Source: Shewanella sp. AS1 (GTDB lineage: Bacteria; Pseudomonadota; Gammaproteobacteria; Enterobacterales; Shewanellaceae). From it: a DNA stretch of 64,000 bases. Every line of letters starts with the position of its first letter. Position 1 is the first letter of the stretch. The notes under the pieces were generated by a model, which did not search any database, was not told the origin of the DNA, and saw only the letters and a program-made list of their open reading frames with translations. Positions 15,726 to 24,625 of this stretch are shown piece after piece. Both the position numbers and the translations under genes were made by a program. The stretch lies in NCBI RefSeq assembly GCF_021412565.1, contig NZ_JAKCLJ010000002.1, positions 124,001 through 188,000 on the forward strand, written 5' to 3'.

Positions 15726-17462
15726 TTAATGAGAATGTGCGGGAATCTTTGCCCCGCGACATCCCAGCAGAAAATCGAAATCACAGCCTTCATCTGCCTG
15801 CAGCACATGCTGTTTAAACAGTGACAGGTAACCCGTCTCTATTGTGTCTGCTGGCATCTTGGCTAACTGATCTAAGCGTTGCTTGAGTTCCTCTTCGCTG
15901 ATCTCCAATTCCAAGGTGCCGGCAAAGCTATCGAGTGAGATCATATCGCCATCACGCACTGCAGCCAGCGGCCCTAAAGCCTTGGCTTCGGGCGCCACAT
16001 GTAACACCACAGTGCCAAATGCCGTGCCGCTCATACGCGCATCTGAGATCCGTACCATATCTTTTACCCCCTGCTTTAACAGCTTGGGAGGCAAGCCCAT
16101 GTTCCCGACCTCGGCCATACCTGGATACCCTTTAGGACCGCAGTTTTGCAGCACCATGACGCAGGATTCGTCGATATCAAGCGCGTCATCATTGATCCGC
16201 GCTTTATAATCATCAAAACTTTTGAATACAACGGCCCGTCCTCGATGGCGCATCAGCTCAGGGGTGGCAGCAGAGGTTTTAATCACGGCGCCACGGGGGG
16301 CAAGATTGCCTCTAAGTACACGAATGCCACCCTGATCAACCAAGGGGTTTTCCATAGGCTTAATTACATCATCATTGTAGCAAGGAGCCGAACTCACGTT
16401 TTGCCACAGCGTCTTACCATTAGCCGTAAGCACATCTTTATCAATGATATTTTTATCACCTAATCGGCGTAAAACCGCAGGAAGACCACCAGCATAATAG
16501 AAATCTTCCATTAGATACTGTCCCGATGGTGCCAGGTTAACGAGTGTGGGGACATCATAGCCGTGATGCCAATCATCCAGGCTGAGTTCGACCCCTATTC
16601 GTCCTGCAATCGCTTTAAGGTGGATCACGGCATTGGTCGAGCCGCCTATGGCTGCATTGGTCTTAATCGCATTAATAAAGGAATTTCGCGTGAGAATTTT
16701 TGATAAGACGAGATCTTCATCCACCATCTCGACGATGCGCATGCCAGACATGTGCGCAAGCACATTACGCCGGGAATCCACTGCGGGGATGGCGGCATTA
16801 TGGGGTAAGCTGGTGCCCAGCACCTCAGCCATACAGGCCAAAGTCGATGCCGTGCCCATGGTATTGCAAGTGCCGGTAGAGCGTGACATATCCCCTTCGG
16901 CGTTCATAAACTGCTCTAGGGTGATCTCCCCCGCCTGCAGCTGCTCGTGCATCTGCCAGACTAAGGTGCCGGAACCCACATCTTTACCTTTATGCTTACC
17001 ATTAAGCATAGGGCCGCCTGTCACCACTATGGTGGGAATGTCACAGCTTGCGGCGCCCATTAGCAATGCAGGGGTGGTTTTATCACATCCTGTCATCAAG
17101 ACGACACCATCGATGGGATTGCCTCGGATGGCTTCTTCCACGTCCATTGAGGCCAGATTACGGGTAAGCATGGCGCTAGGACGTAGGTTAGACTCGCCGT
17201 TGGAGAACACAGGAAACTCGACGGGAATCCCACCGGCTTCACGAATACCGTTCTTGACTCTTTGGGCCAGCTCTCTGAAGTGCCCATTACAAGGAGTCAG
17301 TTCAGACCAGGTGTTGCAGATCCCGATAACGGGTTTGTTCTGAAAATGGTGATCGGGTATCCCTTGGTTTTTCATCCAACTACGATACATAAAACCGTTT
17401 TTATCGTTGCTGCCAAACCAACTTGCAGATCGTAATGGCTTTTTATTTTTCTTATCGTCCAT
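15726..17462 (-). CDS. IlvD/Edd-family sugar-acid dehydratase, probable L-arabinonate dehydratase
   Basis: Iron-sulfur dehydratase expected to convert L-arabinonate to 2-keto-3-deoxy-L-arabinonate. It has 578 residues. The three [2Fe-2S] cysteines of the pentonate branch are present at Cys58 (LTPCNGH), Cys126 (TGCDKTT) and Cys199 (TGTCNTMG), one position off the characterised Rhizobium enzyme as I recall it, and SDARMSGTAFGT supplies the catalytic Ser. The C-terminal LLGCRGAKIPAHSH also matches that branch. It is the first gene of the eight-gene minus-strand operon ending in GH43. D-xylonate or D-fuconate dehydratase remain possible, since the family is promiscuous. Confidence 0.82.
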   Translation of the reverse strand: MDDKKNKKPLRSASWFGSNDKNGFMYRSWMKNQGIPDHHFQNKPVIGICNTWSELTPCNGHFRELAQRVKNGIREAGGIPVEFPVFSNGESNLRPSAMLTRNLASMDVEEAIRGNPIDGVVLMTGCDKTTPALLMGAASCDIPTIVVTGGPMLNGKHKGKDVGSGTLVWQMHEQLQAGEITLEQFMNAEGDMSRSTGTCNTMGTASTLACMAEVLGTSLPHNAAIPAVDSRRNVLAHMSGMRIVEMVDEDLVLSKILTRNSFINAIKTNAAIGGSTNAVIHLKAIAGRIGVELSLDDWHHGYDVPTLVNLAPSGQYLMEDFYYAGGLPAVLRRLGDKNIIDKDVLTANGKTLWQNVSSAPCYNDDVIKPMENPLVDQGGIRVLRGNLAPRGAVIKTSAATPELMRHRGRAVVFKSFDDYKARINDDALDIDESCVMVLQNCGPKGYPGMAEVGNMGLPPKLLKQGVKDMVRISDARMSGTAFGTVVLHVAPEAKALGPLAAVRDGDMISLDSFAGTLELEISEEELKQRLDQLAKMPADTIETGYLSLFKQHVLQADEGCDFDFLLGCRGAKIPAHSH

Positions 17463-17609
17463 CTATCTACTTACCCCTTATTGTCCGACTCGGCGATAGA
17501 TACAGGTCATGACCATCGCTAATGTTCGGGCGTTAAACAGAGTGAAATCACGCTAACGACATTTTTTGTGAAGTTTTACTTTAAGGGTCGTTGCGTATGT
17601 GCAAAACTA

Positions 17610-17630
17610 TTGGTATTACTATAATACTAA
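17610..17630. promoter_or_regulatory. Candidate AraR operator over divergent promoters
   Basis: A near-perfect inverted repeat TTgGTATTA-N3-TAATACtAA. Within it, TGGTATTACTA fits the FadR/GntR pattern TnGTnnnACnA. A plus-strand -10 (TATAAT, 17620-17625) and a minus-strand -10 (TATAGT, 17618-17623 on the opposite strand, with TTGTAA 16 nt upstream at 17640-17645) both fall inside it. One bound repressor could therefore block the GH43 gene and the eight-gene transporter operon together. Confidence 0.6.
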
Positions 17631-17655
17631 AAAGCAGGATTACAATAGAGGATTT

Positions 17656-18591
17656 ATGAAAAAATGCATTTTGGGACTGTGCTTAACTTTTAGCACCAGT
17701 GTATTTGCCGCAAACCCGTTATTTAACGATGTTTTTACCGCCGATCCCGCAGCGATCGTCCATGACGATACAGTCTACCTTTACACTGGCCATGATGAAG
17801 CCAAAGACAACCGTGTTTTCTTTGAGATGCATGACTGGCTAGTATTCAGCTCTAAAGATATGGTCAACTGGGAAGCCCATGGTCCCAAGCTTGCGACTAA
17901 AGATTTCAGCTGGGCAAAAGGAGATGCTTGGGCTGCTCACGTGATTGAAAAAGATAATAAATTCTACTGGTATGTGACTGCTCGTCACGCCACCATTAAT
18001 GGATTTGCTATCGGTGTTGCCGTTGCTGATTCACCTTTAGGCCCCTTTAAGGATGCCAGAGGCACGGCGTTAATTACTAACGATATGACTACAGATACTG
18101 AGATTGACTGGGATGATATCGATCCGGCTGCCTTTATCGATGATGATGGTCAGGCGTATATTTTCTGGGGCAACACTAAACCCAGATATGCCAAGCTTAA
18201 AGACAATATGATAGAACTCGATGGCCCTATCCATGCTATCGACATTCCAGATTTCACCGAGGCGCTCTGGGTGCATAAAAAAGGTAAAACCTATTATCTT
18301 TCGTATGCTTCAGGTTTCCCTGAAAAAATTGCCTATGCCACTAGCGACAGTATTCATGGTCCCTGGAAGTATCAGGGCTTATTAAATGAAGTTGCCGGTA
18401 ACTCACCGACCAACCATCAGGCAATTATTGAGTTTAAGGGCAAAGATTATTTCATCTACCACACTGGGGCTTCTCAAGATGGTGGCGGTGAATTTAGACG
18501 TGCTGTTGCTATCGATCCGCTTTATTACAATGAAGATGGCACTATTAAGCTTATCCATATGACAACGAAAGGGATCACACAAGCCCAATAA
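17656..18591 (+). CDS. Secreted GH43 arabinofuranosidase-type enzyme
   Basis: Single-domain GH43 enzyme. The start is set at the ATG at 17656 (311 residues) after AGAGGA at 17647-17652; the frame open to 17599 has no RBS and overlaps the putative operator. A signal peptide covers residues 1-18 (VFA). The triad is Asp30 (TADPA), Asp156 (DDIDPA) and Glu202 (FTEALW), and the WGNTKPRYAKL stretch resembles bacterial arabinofuranosidases and beta-xylosidase-like GH43 members, so activity on xylan side chains is an alternative. It is transcribed away from the dehydratase operon from the shared promoter region. Confidence 0.83.
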   Translation: MKKCILGLCLTFSTSVFAANPLFNDVFTADPAAIVHDDTVYLYTGHDEAKDNRVFFEMHDWLVFSSKDMVNWEAHGPKLATKDFSWAKGDAWAAHVIEKDNKFYWYVTARHATINGFAIGVAVADSPLGPFKDARGTALITNDMTTDTEIDWDDIDPAAFIDDDGQAYIFWGNTKPRYAKLKDNMIELDGPIHAIDIPDFTEALWVHKKGKTYYLSYASGFPEKIAYATSDSIHGPWKYQGLLNEVAGNSPTNHQAIIEFKGKDYFIYHTGASQDGGGEFRRAVAIDPLYYNEDGTIKLIHMTTKGITQAQ

Positions 18592-18615
18592 TGTCAGCCT
18601 ATCTGACTGAGTCAT

Positions 18616-18649
18616 AAAAAAATGCCTAACATAAGTTAGGCATTTTTTT
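18616..18649. terminator. Bidirectional terminator between GH43 and araR
   Basis: AAATGCCTAAC pairs with GTTAGGCATTT, with runs of A and T on both flanks. The two flanking genes converge on it. Confidence 0.9.
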
Positions 18650-18678
18650 GTGTGATACTTGACCCTTTATCTGAGCGG

Positions 18679-19404
18679 CTAATTTTTACGGCTATCAACG
18701 TTCTTGTTTACTGTCTCTTGAGAGGTCGATAGCAGACTCGTCATCGCCGCTTTGGCGCCTTCGCTGTCACCGGCTTCTATCGCAGTATAAATCGCCTTAT
18801 GCCCCGGCAGAGACTCGGTAAAATCATCGGCAAAGTTACTACTGACTCTAAACACTTGCAGCAAAGCCGACTGAATCGATCCCCCAAGGGAAACCATAAA
18901 CTCATTGTTGGTACCATCGAGAATAGCCATGTGAAAGTCGATGTCCGTGGTATAGATCTCATCTGTACCCAGCTCGGCATTCTCCATCTTGTAGTAACAC
19001 TCTTTGATCTGCTCTAACTGCTCTGGCGTGCATTTTTTCGCGGCTAGCTCTGCGGCGGCAGGTTCAAACACGGCACGTATTTCATAAAGCGATGTGTAGA
19101 ACTCTGGTGAAGGCTTGGACTCTGAGAACCAGCCTAAGATAACAGGGTCGAACATGTTCCAATAACGGCGCTCTCGAATACGGGTTCCCAGTTTAGGCCG
19201 CGACTCGATCAAACCTTTCGCCGTAAGCACCTTAAATGCCTCACGCAAGGATGTACGGGAGACTTCAAGCTCCTCACAAATGGTGATTTCGTTAGGGATG
19301 TACTCACCTGGCGCGTAATAACCACTGACGATACGTGAACCTAGCTCACTCGCTACCCAAGTGTGAATATTTTGTGGTCTATTACTTACATGATTCGCCA
19401 TCAC
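18679..19404 (-). CDS. araR: GntR/FadR-subfamily regulator, probable arabinose repressor AraR
   Basis: DNA-binding regulator of 241 residues. A winged helix covers about 12-78 (ITICEELEVSRTSLREAFKVLTAKGLIE), and an all-helical FCD ligand-binding domain covers about 95-225, with Asp and His residues (DIDFHMAIL, PGHKAIYTAI) of the type that binds a metal in this family. It is embedded in the arabinose locus between the secreted GH43 gene and the araBDA unit, and Shewanella arabinose regulons are known to use a GntR-type AraR. The effector is presumably L-arabinose or an intermediate. Upstream, TTGTACT at 19452-19458 on the minus strand is a partial match to the araB operator. Confidence 0.85.
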   Translation of the reverse strand: MMANHVSNRPQNIHTWVASELGSRIVSGYYAPGEYIPNEITICEELEVSRTSLREAFKVLTAKGLIESRPKLGTRIRERRYWNMFDPVILGWFSESKPSPEFYTSLYEIRAVFEPAAAELAAKKCTPEQLEQIKECYYKMENAELGTDEIYTTDIDFHMAILDGTNNEFMVSLGGSIQSALLQVFRVSSNFADDFTESLPGHKAIYTAIEAGDSEGAKAAMTSLLSTSQETVNKNVDSRKN

Positions 19405-19681
19405 GCCCTCTCATTTTCATCCTGAACACCCGAAAACTTACATAGGAACAAAGTACAAACAGGCTCAGCTAAGTGTTGATTAATATGATGATTTTAAATT
19501 ATCGCTTAGGGATTAATCACGAATGCGCCTGTGCAAGAGCCTTTAATCCTCATTTGTTTTTCAACGCCAATCTTAATGGGATACTTCTTTTATTACAATG
19601 AATTAATAACAGGATTTAAGCATAAAACCCAAGAGCTATAGATACTTGGCTCAGATAAATCATCATATATGATAAATTGTG
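19405..19681. other. araR upstream spacer
   Basis: An AT-rich spacer of 277 nt between the HAD phosphatase gene and araR, both on the minus strand. It contains a 12-bp palindrome ATCATATATGAT at 19662-19673 and the half-site TTGTACT noted for araR. I see no open reading frame with a ribosome binding site. Confidence 0.4.
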
Positions 19682-20284
19682 TTATTGGCGAAAATAGTCG
19701 TTCTCTATCCCAAGCTCCGCCAACACATCCACCACAGCCATACCGGCGCGCTGCGCTGCCTCTATCCCTAGCTTGGCATCTTCAAATACCACACAGTTTT
19801 CAGGTTTAACGCCCATTAACTCGGCGCAGCGCAAGAAGGTATCAGGCGCAGGCTTAGGTGCATTGACTTGATCGGCACCCACTATGTGATCCACAAGATC
19901 GATAAGGCCGCACAGAGTTAAGATCTCAACCGCCTCCTGAGTGTACGCCCCAGTGCCGACCGCCATAGGTCTGACCCCGTGATTCTGTTTGGCAAAGTCA
20001 ATCAAACACGTGGGGTTGACATGCTGGTGCATGATCTTGCGTACAATCGCCTCTTTAAAGTCGTTGATCGCCTGATTGCTTTCACTTGTGGTGACATTAA
20101 AATGCTTCTTGAGGATCTCTATGGTCTCCACAGTAGGGACACCGGCTAGAGAGCGCATAAGCGGCGCATCTATTGGGATCTGAAAATGAGACAGGGTTTC
20201 TCTCCAGGCCACTTCATGGAGCTGGCCGCTGTCGACTAGCGTACCGTCCATATCAAAGATAATTGCATCAAATTCGTTATACAT
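19682..20284 (-). CDS. HAD-family sugar-phosphate phosphatase (beta-phosphoglucomutase/YqaB-like)
   Basis: Predicted cytoplasmic hydrolase or mutase of 200 residues. It has the DxD motif in IIFDMDGTLVDS near the N-terminus, a helical cap, then VGTGAYT, Lys in NAPKPAPDTF and the acidic loop VVFEDAKLGIEA. I start it at the ATG at 20284, which follows GGGG; the frame extends only to a TTG at 20311. It is downstream of araA beyond a strong hairpin. Detoxifying accumulated pentose phosphates is a plausible role in an arabinose operon, but the substrate is not evident from sequence. Confidence 0.82.
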   Translation of the reverse strand: MYNEFDAIIFDMDGTLVDSGQLHEVAWRETLSHFQIPIDAPLMRSLAGVPTVETIEILKKHFNVTTSESNQAINDFKEAIVRKIMHQHVNPTCLIDFAKQNHGVRPMAVGTGAYTQEAVEILTLCGLIDLVDHIVGADQVNAPKPAPDTFLRCAELMGVKPENCVVFEDAKLGIEAAQRAGMAVVDVLAELGIENDYFRQ

Positions 20285-20314
20285 AAAACCCCAAAAAATA
20301 AACTGGTACAAAAT

Positions 20315-20341
20315 AAATAGCCGCCATAAAGGCGGCTATTT
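20315..20341 (-). terminator. Hairpin between araA and the HAD gene
   Basis: A perfect 11-bp stem (AAATAGCCGCC with GGCGGCTATTT) with a 5-nt loop lies in the 73-nt spacer. It probably terminates most araBDA transcripts, so the HAD gene would be read through at a lower level or use another promoter. Confidence 0.75.
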
Positions 20342-20357
20342 GGATCAAGATCCGAGC

Positions 20358-21860
20358 TTACAGACCTCGTGCCAGACCATAATAAACTGAATTGTGTCTC
20401 AGTTCATTCTTAAGCTGACGAATATTGGTATTTTCATCGATGATCACCAGCTCAGCACCGGCTATCTCAGCGAAATCAACTATGTTGTCTGTGCTAACCG
20501 ACTGACTGTAGGCTGAGTGGTGAGCGCCACCAGCATGGATCCAAGCTGCTGCGGCAACTGATAGATTCGGCTTAGGCTCCCACAGCGCAGAAGCCACTGG
20601 CAGATGTGGTGTATCTTCTGGTGGTGTGACAGTATCTAACTCGTTAAGGATAATACGGAAACGGTTACCCATATCGATTGTCGATACGTTAATAGCAGGA
20701 CCCGCTTTACCGGTAAACAACAGACGCGGTACATCGCAGCGCAGACCAATAGTGTGCAGATGCACCTCAAGACGAGGTTTTGCTGCAGCAATCGATGGAC
20801 ACACTTCTAACATGTGCGCACCTAATACTTGATCGGTCGCGCCAAAGTTATAGGTGTAGTCTTCCATGAATGAGGTGCCGCCATTACGGCCTTCACCCAT
20901 TACTTTCATGATGCGAACCATGGCAGCCGTTTTCCAGTCACCCTCACCGCCGTAACCAAAACCTTGAGACATCAGGCGTTGAGTCGCCAGTCCTGGCAGG
21001 CCTGTCATACCGGTTAAGTTTTCAAAACAGTTGGTGAAAGCGCCATACTGACCAGCAACTAGGAAGTTTTTCATTCCCACTTCGATACGCGCTTCTTTGC
21101 GTAATTTATCTAGCTGGAAATCATCGGTGAACACAGACTCATTGATCTGATAATCCTGGCGATAATTCTCGATTAACGCGTTGATATCAGCCTCAACAAC
21201 GGCTTCAATAGCTTCGTTCAGTTCGCCTAAGCTGTGGGCGTTAACTTCATAACCAAACTGGATCTGGGCTGCTACCTTGTCACCTTCAGTCACAGCCACT
21301 TGACGCATGTTGTCACCAAAGCGTGCAACTTTGAGGTTACGGCTCTCATGCCAACCTGCTGCGGCGCGGCACCAGTCGTCCACTTCAGTCTGTACAGCGT
21401 TTGTGTTCCAGTGACCCACAACCACTTTACGCTCTTTGCGCATGCGGGTGCCGATGAAACCAAATTCACGACAGCCATGAGCACTCTGGTGAGTATTCAT
21501 GTAGTTCATGTTGATTTCAGACCAAGGCAGCTCAGCATGGAACTGAGTATGCAAGTGCATAAATGGCTTGCTCAGCTCATTAAGACCGGCGATCCACATC
21601 TTGGCGGGTGAGAAGGTGTGCATCCACAAAATCACACCGATACAGTTTGCATCGCTGTTTGCCGCCTGACAGACCGCATAGATCTCACGTGGTGACTTAA
21701 CCGTTGGCTGATAAACTACCTCGGTACCGATCAGACTTGATTGATTAAAACCGGCAACGATCTCCTGGCTATTTTTAGCCACTTGTTCCAATACTTTTGG
21801 CCCATACAGGTCTTGAGAACCTGTGATAAACCAGACTTGCTTTTTAGACATAGGATTCAT
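20358..21860 (-). CDS. araA: L-arabinose isomerase
   Basis: Converts L-arabinose to L-ribulose in the cytoplasm, using Mn(II). It has 500 residues, the same length as the E. coli enzyme. Catalytic and metal residues are in place: Glu306 (GYGGEGDW), Glu333 (SFMEDYTY), His349 (LGAHMLEVC) and a His pair near 447-448 (GGAHHSA). GGAG lies 9 nt before the ATG at 21860. It is the third gene of the araB-araD-araA unit, 32 nt after araD. Confidence 0.97.
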   Translation of the reverse strand: MNPMSKKQVWFITGSQDLYGPKVLEQVAKNSQEIVAGFNQSSLIGTEVVYQPTVKSPREIYAVCQAANSDANCIGVILWMHTFSPAKMWIAGLNELSKPFMHLHTQFHAELPWSEINMNYMNTHQSAHGCREFGFIGTRMRKERKVVVGHWNTNAVQTEVDDWCRAAAGWHESRNLKVARFGDNMRQVAVTEGDKVAAQIQFGYEVNAHSLGELNEAIEAVVEADINALIENYRQDYQINESVFTDDFQLDKLRKEARIEVGMKNFLVAGQYGAFTNCFENLTGMTGLPGLATQRLMSQGFGYGGEGDWKTAAMVRIMKVMGEGRNGGTSFMEDYTYNFGATDQVLGAHMLEVCPSIAAAKPRLEVHLHTIGLRCDVPRLLFTGKAGPAINVSTIDMGNRFRIILNELDTVTPPEDTPHLPVASALWEPKPNLSVAAAAWIHAGGAHHSAYSQSVSTDNIVDFAEIAGAELVIIDENTNIRQLKNELRHNSVYYGLARGL

Positions 21861-21892
21861 GATCTTTTACTCCAATTAAACTGGTCAACGGC

Positions 21893-22588
21893 TTATTTTG
21901 ACTGCCCGTAGTAGGCGTTCTTACCGTGTTTACGCAAATAGTGTTTATCCAGGATCCCTTGCTTTAATGCACCCACACTTGGGGCTAAGGTCTTGGTTAA
22001 ATATGCCATTCTCGCGATCTCTTCGAGCAAGACGGCGTGATAAACTGATTTAGCGGCACTGTCTCCCCAGGTAAAAGGCGCATGTCCTGCCACTATTACC
22101 ATAGGCGATTCTTTAGGTGTGCGATCGGCAAAACATTCTAAAATCTGTACGCCTGTTTCCTCTTCATAGTCCCGAGCGATCTGATCGTCACGCATCACAG
22201 CCGTACAAGGGATCTCACCATAAACATAATCGGCATGGGTCGTACCATAACAAGGGATAGGCAGCTGAGCCTGTGCCCAAGCGGTGGCATAGGTCGAATG
22301 GGTATGGGTCACACCGCCTATGCTATCCCACTGACGATACAGATAAGTATGTGTCTTAGTATCCGATGAGGGATTTAAGTGACCATCGACCACATTATTT
22401 TCCAGATCGACGATAACGATATCTTCAACCTTTAAATCTTCATAGGGTATGCCACTGGGTTTAATGGCGATCACCCCATGTTGACGGTCTACCTGAGATA
22501 CGTTACCAAAGGTGTAAGTCACCAACTTACGCTTCTCGAGTTCCATGTTGGCTTCATACACTTGCTGTCTTAACTCACGATAATACAT
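21893..22588 (-). CDS. araD: L-ribulose-5-phosphate 4-epimerase
   Basis: Epimerises L-ribulose-5-phosphate to D-xylulose-5-phosphate, the link to the pentose phosphate pathway. It has 231 residues and is a class II aldolase-fold protein. The zinc ligands are His95 and His97 in THTHSTYATAW and His169 in VAGHAPFTWG, and a C-terminal Tyr-Tyr (NAYYGQ) supplies the conserved Tyr. Its start codon shares one base with the araB stop, so translation is likely coupled. Confidence 0.96.
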   Translation of the reverse strand: MYYRELRQQVYEANMELEKRKLVTYTFGNVSQVDRQHGVIAIKPSGIPYEDLKVEDIVIVDLENNVVDGHLNPSSDTKTHTYLYRQWDSIGGVTHTHSTYATAWAQAQLPIPCYGTTHADYVYGEIPCTAVMRDDQIARDYEEETGVQILECFADRTPKESPMVIVAGHAPFTWGDSAAKSVYHAVLLEEIARMAYLTKTLAPSVGALKQGILDKHYLRKHGKNAYYGQSK

Positions 22589-24249
22589 TAAGCTTCTCCC
22601 CCATCGACAAATTGACCTAGCTTGATATAACCCTGATAAAGGGATTGATAAATCTCGGCGTTTTCGGCATTAGGCTGATAGGTTTTCACCACTTTCGATG
22701 CCATCACCTCTTGTGCGACATGCACACTTGGGAAAACACCGGCGGCTGTGGCGGCATAGATGGCCGCACCTAAAGCGCAGCTCTGCTCACTCTCAAGCAC
22801 ATCGATTGGACAGTTCCAGACATCGGCGCAGGTTTGCATGACGAAATCCGATTTCTTGGAGATCCCGCCTATGGTTACCACCTGATTAATGGCCACCCCT
22901 TCCTCGACAAAACGGTCAATAATGGCTTTGGCGCCAAAGGCGGTAGCTTCAACTAGCGCTTTAAAAATCTGCGGCGCCTGACTGCCCATGTTCAGCCCAC
23001 TTATCGCCATAGCAACCGATTGATCCGCATCCGGTGTACGGCGACCATTGACCCAATCTAGGGCCACAATGTCGTTAACACTAATAGGCAGTTGACTGGC
23101 CGCATCGCCAAGCTGACGTAAAATTTGCCCTTCGATCTCTTCTACCAGTTTAGCCTTTGTCGCTTCATCGACAATGGTGGATGTGGCCACATTTTTCAGT
23201 GGCCAACACAGGACATTCTTGAACCAGGCGTAGAGATCGCCAAAGGCGCTCTGCCCTGCTTCGAGTCCAATCATGCCAGGCATGACAGAGCCATCGACCT
23301 GACCACAGATCCCCTTGATACAACGATCGCCAATATCCTCATAAGAGGCGATGGTGATATCACAGGTAGAAGTTCCCATCACTTTGGTGAGTACGCCGGG
23401 TTTAACATTGGCACCAATCGCGCCAGCGTGACAGTCAAAGGCACTGAAAGAGACCACTACATCGGTTGACAGCCCCAGTTTTTCCGCCCACTCGTCGGTC
23501 AATTTGCCACAGACAGTGTCGGCAGTTCGGGTCTCTTTGGGTAAACGGTCACGCAGACCATCGAGCAGTGGATCGATGCCGACAAAGAAATCATTAGGTG
23601 GATAACCGCCCCAGCTTTCGTGCCACATTACTTTGTGACCCGCGGCGCAACGCCCAGCAATTAACTTGTCAGGATGATTTGTGCCGGTTAACAGCGCCGT
23701 CATCCAGTCACAGTGTTCAACCCAAGCATAAGCTGCATCGCGCACTCTCTTGTCCTGACGCAGCACATAAAGCGCCTTGGCCCAGAACCATTCAGAAGAG
23801 TAAATGCCGCCTTCATACTTGAGATAGTTAATGTCGTTGGCATTGGCAGCGGCAGTGATCTCCTGAGCTTCTTTAATGGCGCAGTGATCTTTCCACAGCA
23901 CAAACATGGCATTAGGGTTTTCAGCAAACTCAGGCTTTAGGGCTAAGGCTACGCCTTGCTCATCAATCGCGATAGGCGTCGAGCCTGTGGTATCGAAACA
24001 TAAACCACACACTTTTTCAGCGGCGCCAGCTGGTAGTTGGGACCACAAACCATTAACCGCCTCAATCAAAGATTCAGTGTAATCTAGGGGGTGTTGACGG
24101 AATTGGCTAGACACAGGATCGCAATACAATCCTTTACTCCAGCGTGGGTAGTAAACAACATGGGTAGCAAGCTCTGCCCCATTTGTTGTATCGACTAACA
24201 AGGCCCGAACTGAGTCTGAACCAAAATCTAACCCTAAAGCATAAGACAT
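22588..24249 (-). CDS. araB: L-ribulokinase
   Basis: Phosphorylates L-ribulose at the expense of ATP. It belongs to the FGGY kinase family, and the N-terminal phosphate loop GLDFGSDSVRALL is clear. I choose the ATG at 24249 (553 residues) because GGGGA lies 5 nt upstream and the protein then begins MSYALGLDFG; in-frame ATGs at 24261 and 24273 are less well placed. Later motifs include CFDTTGSTP, MGTSTCDI and GGISKKSDFVMQ. It is first in the araB-araD-araA unit and lies 31-38 nt downstream of a putative promoter. Confidence 0.95.
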   Translation of the reverse strand: MSYALGLDFGSDSVRALLVDTTNGAELATHVVYYPRWSKGLYCDPVSSQFRQHPLDYTESLIEAVNGLWSQLPAGAAEKVCGLCFDTTGSTPIAIDEQGVALALKPEFAENPNAMFVLWKDHCAIKEAQEITAAANANDINYLKYEGGIYSSEWFWAKALYVLRQDKRVRDAAYAWVEHCDWMTALLTGTNHPDKLIAGRCAAGHKVMWHESWGGYPPNDFFVGIDPLLDGLRDRLPKETRTADTVCGKLTDEWAEKLGLSTDVVVSFSAFDCHAGAIGANVKPGVLTKVMGTSTCDITIASYEDIGDRCIKGICGQVDGSVMPGMIGLEAGQSAFGDLYAWFKNVLCWPLKNVATSTIVDEATKAKLVEEIEGQILRQLGDAASQLPISVNDIVALDWVNGRRTPDADQSVAMAISGLNMGSQAPQIFKALVEATAFGAKAIIDRFVEEGVAINQVVTIGGISKKSDFVMQTCADVWNCPIDVLESEQSCALGAAIYAATAAGVFPSVHVAQEVMASKVVKTYQPNAENAEIYQSLYQGYIKLGQFVDGGEA

Positions 24250-24625
24250 CTTTATCCCCATAACATTATGCATATGACAATAACAAACTATAATTGTACT
24301 ACAATACTACGATAATTTTATTTAGGTTGAAATACTATTTTTAACTATTCTTAATCGACCCTATAACATTTGAATTATCTGTGACCTTGTGAAACGCACT
24401 CGCCCCTTGTGACATGGGCTAATGACGTCAACTTAGTGCGTGAAACGAACCAACAAACCAGCTAATGACTTTCAACATTTACCTACACTAAATTCAGAAC
24501 TAGTTTTAGAAGTACATTCAGTAAAAAATTAGTTATCCCGTTAAATTTCTACAGAAAATTGTTTAACTGAGTTACACTCATTTGCGGCGCTTAGTCTCTA
24601 CAAAGCGATGTCACGGGAGATAAAA
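24250..24625. other. araB-patZ divergent intergenic region
   Basis: A 376-nt gene-free stretch. Its left part (24287-24315) holds the putative araB promoter and AraR operator. The right part is AT-rich and must hold the patZ promoter, for which I see no convincing pair of -35 and -10 boxes. No RNA gene or ORF of note was seen. Confidence 0.6.
24287..24315 (-). promoter_or_regulatory. Putative araB promoter with AraR operator in the spacer
   Basis: On the minus strand, TTATCG (24310-24315) and TATAGT (24287-24292) are 17 nt apart. Between them TTGTACTACAA (24294-24304) is an 11-bp palindrome that fits the FadR/GntR pattern TnGTnnnACnA and resembles the operator at 17610. The -35 box is weak. 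Both operators are preceded by AACTAT and contain the string AATACTA on their plus strand. Confidence 0.5.

Noticed and set aside
15726..17462. Dehydratase as dihydroxy-acid dehydratase (IlvD) or 6-phosphogluconate dehydratase (Edd)
   Set aside because: Cysteine spacing and the HSH C-terminus match the pentonate branch, a true edd is at 30.5 kb, and no branched-chain amino acid genes are nearby.
1..24625. Arabinan locus as a mobile genomic island
   Set aside because: No integrase, transposase, flanking direct repeat or tRNA target was found at either visible edge; the left edge lies outside the window.
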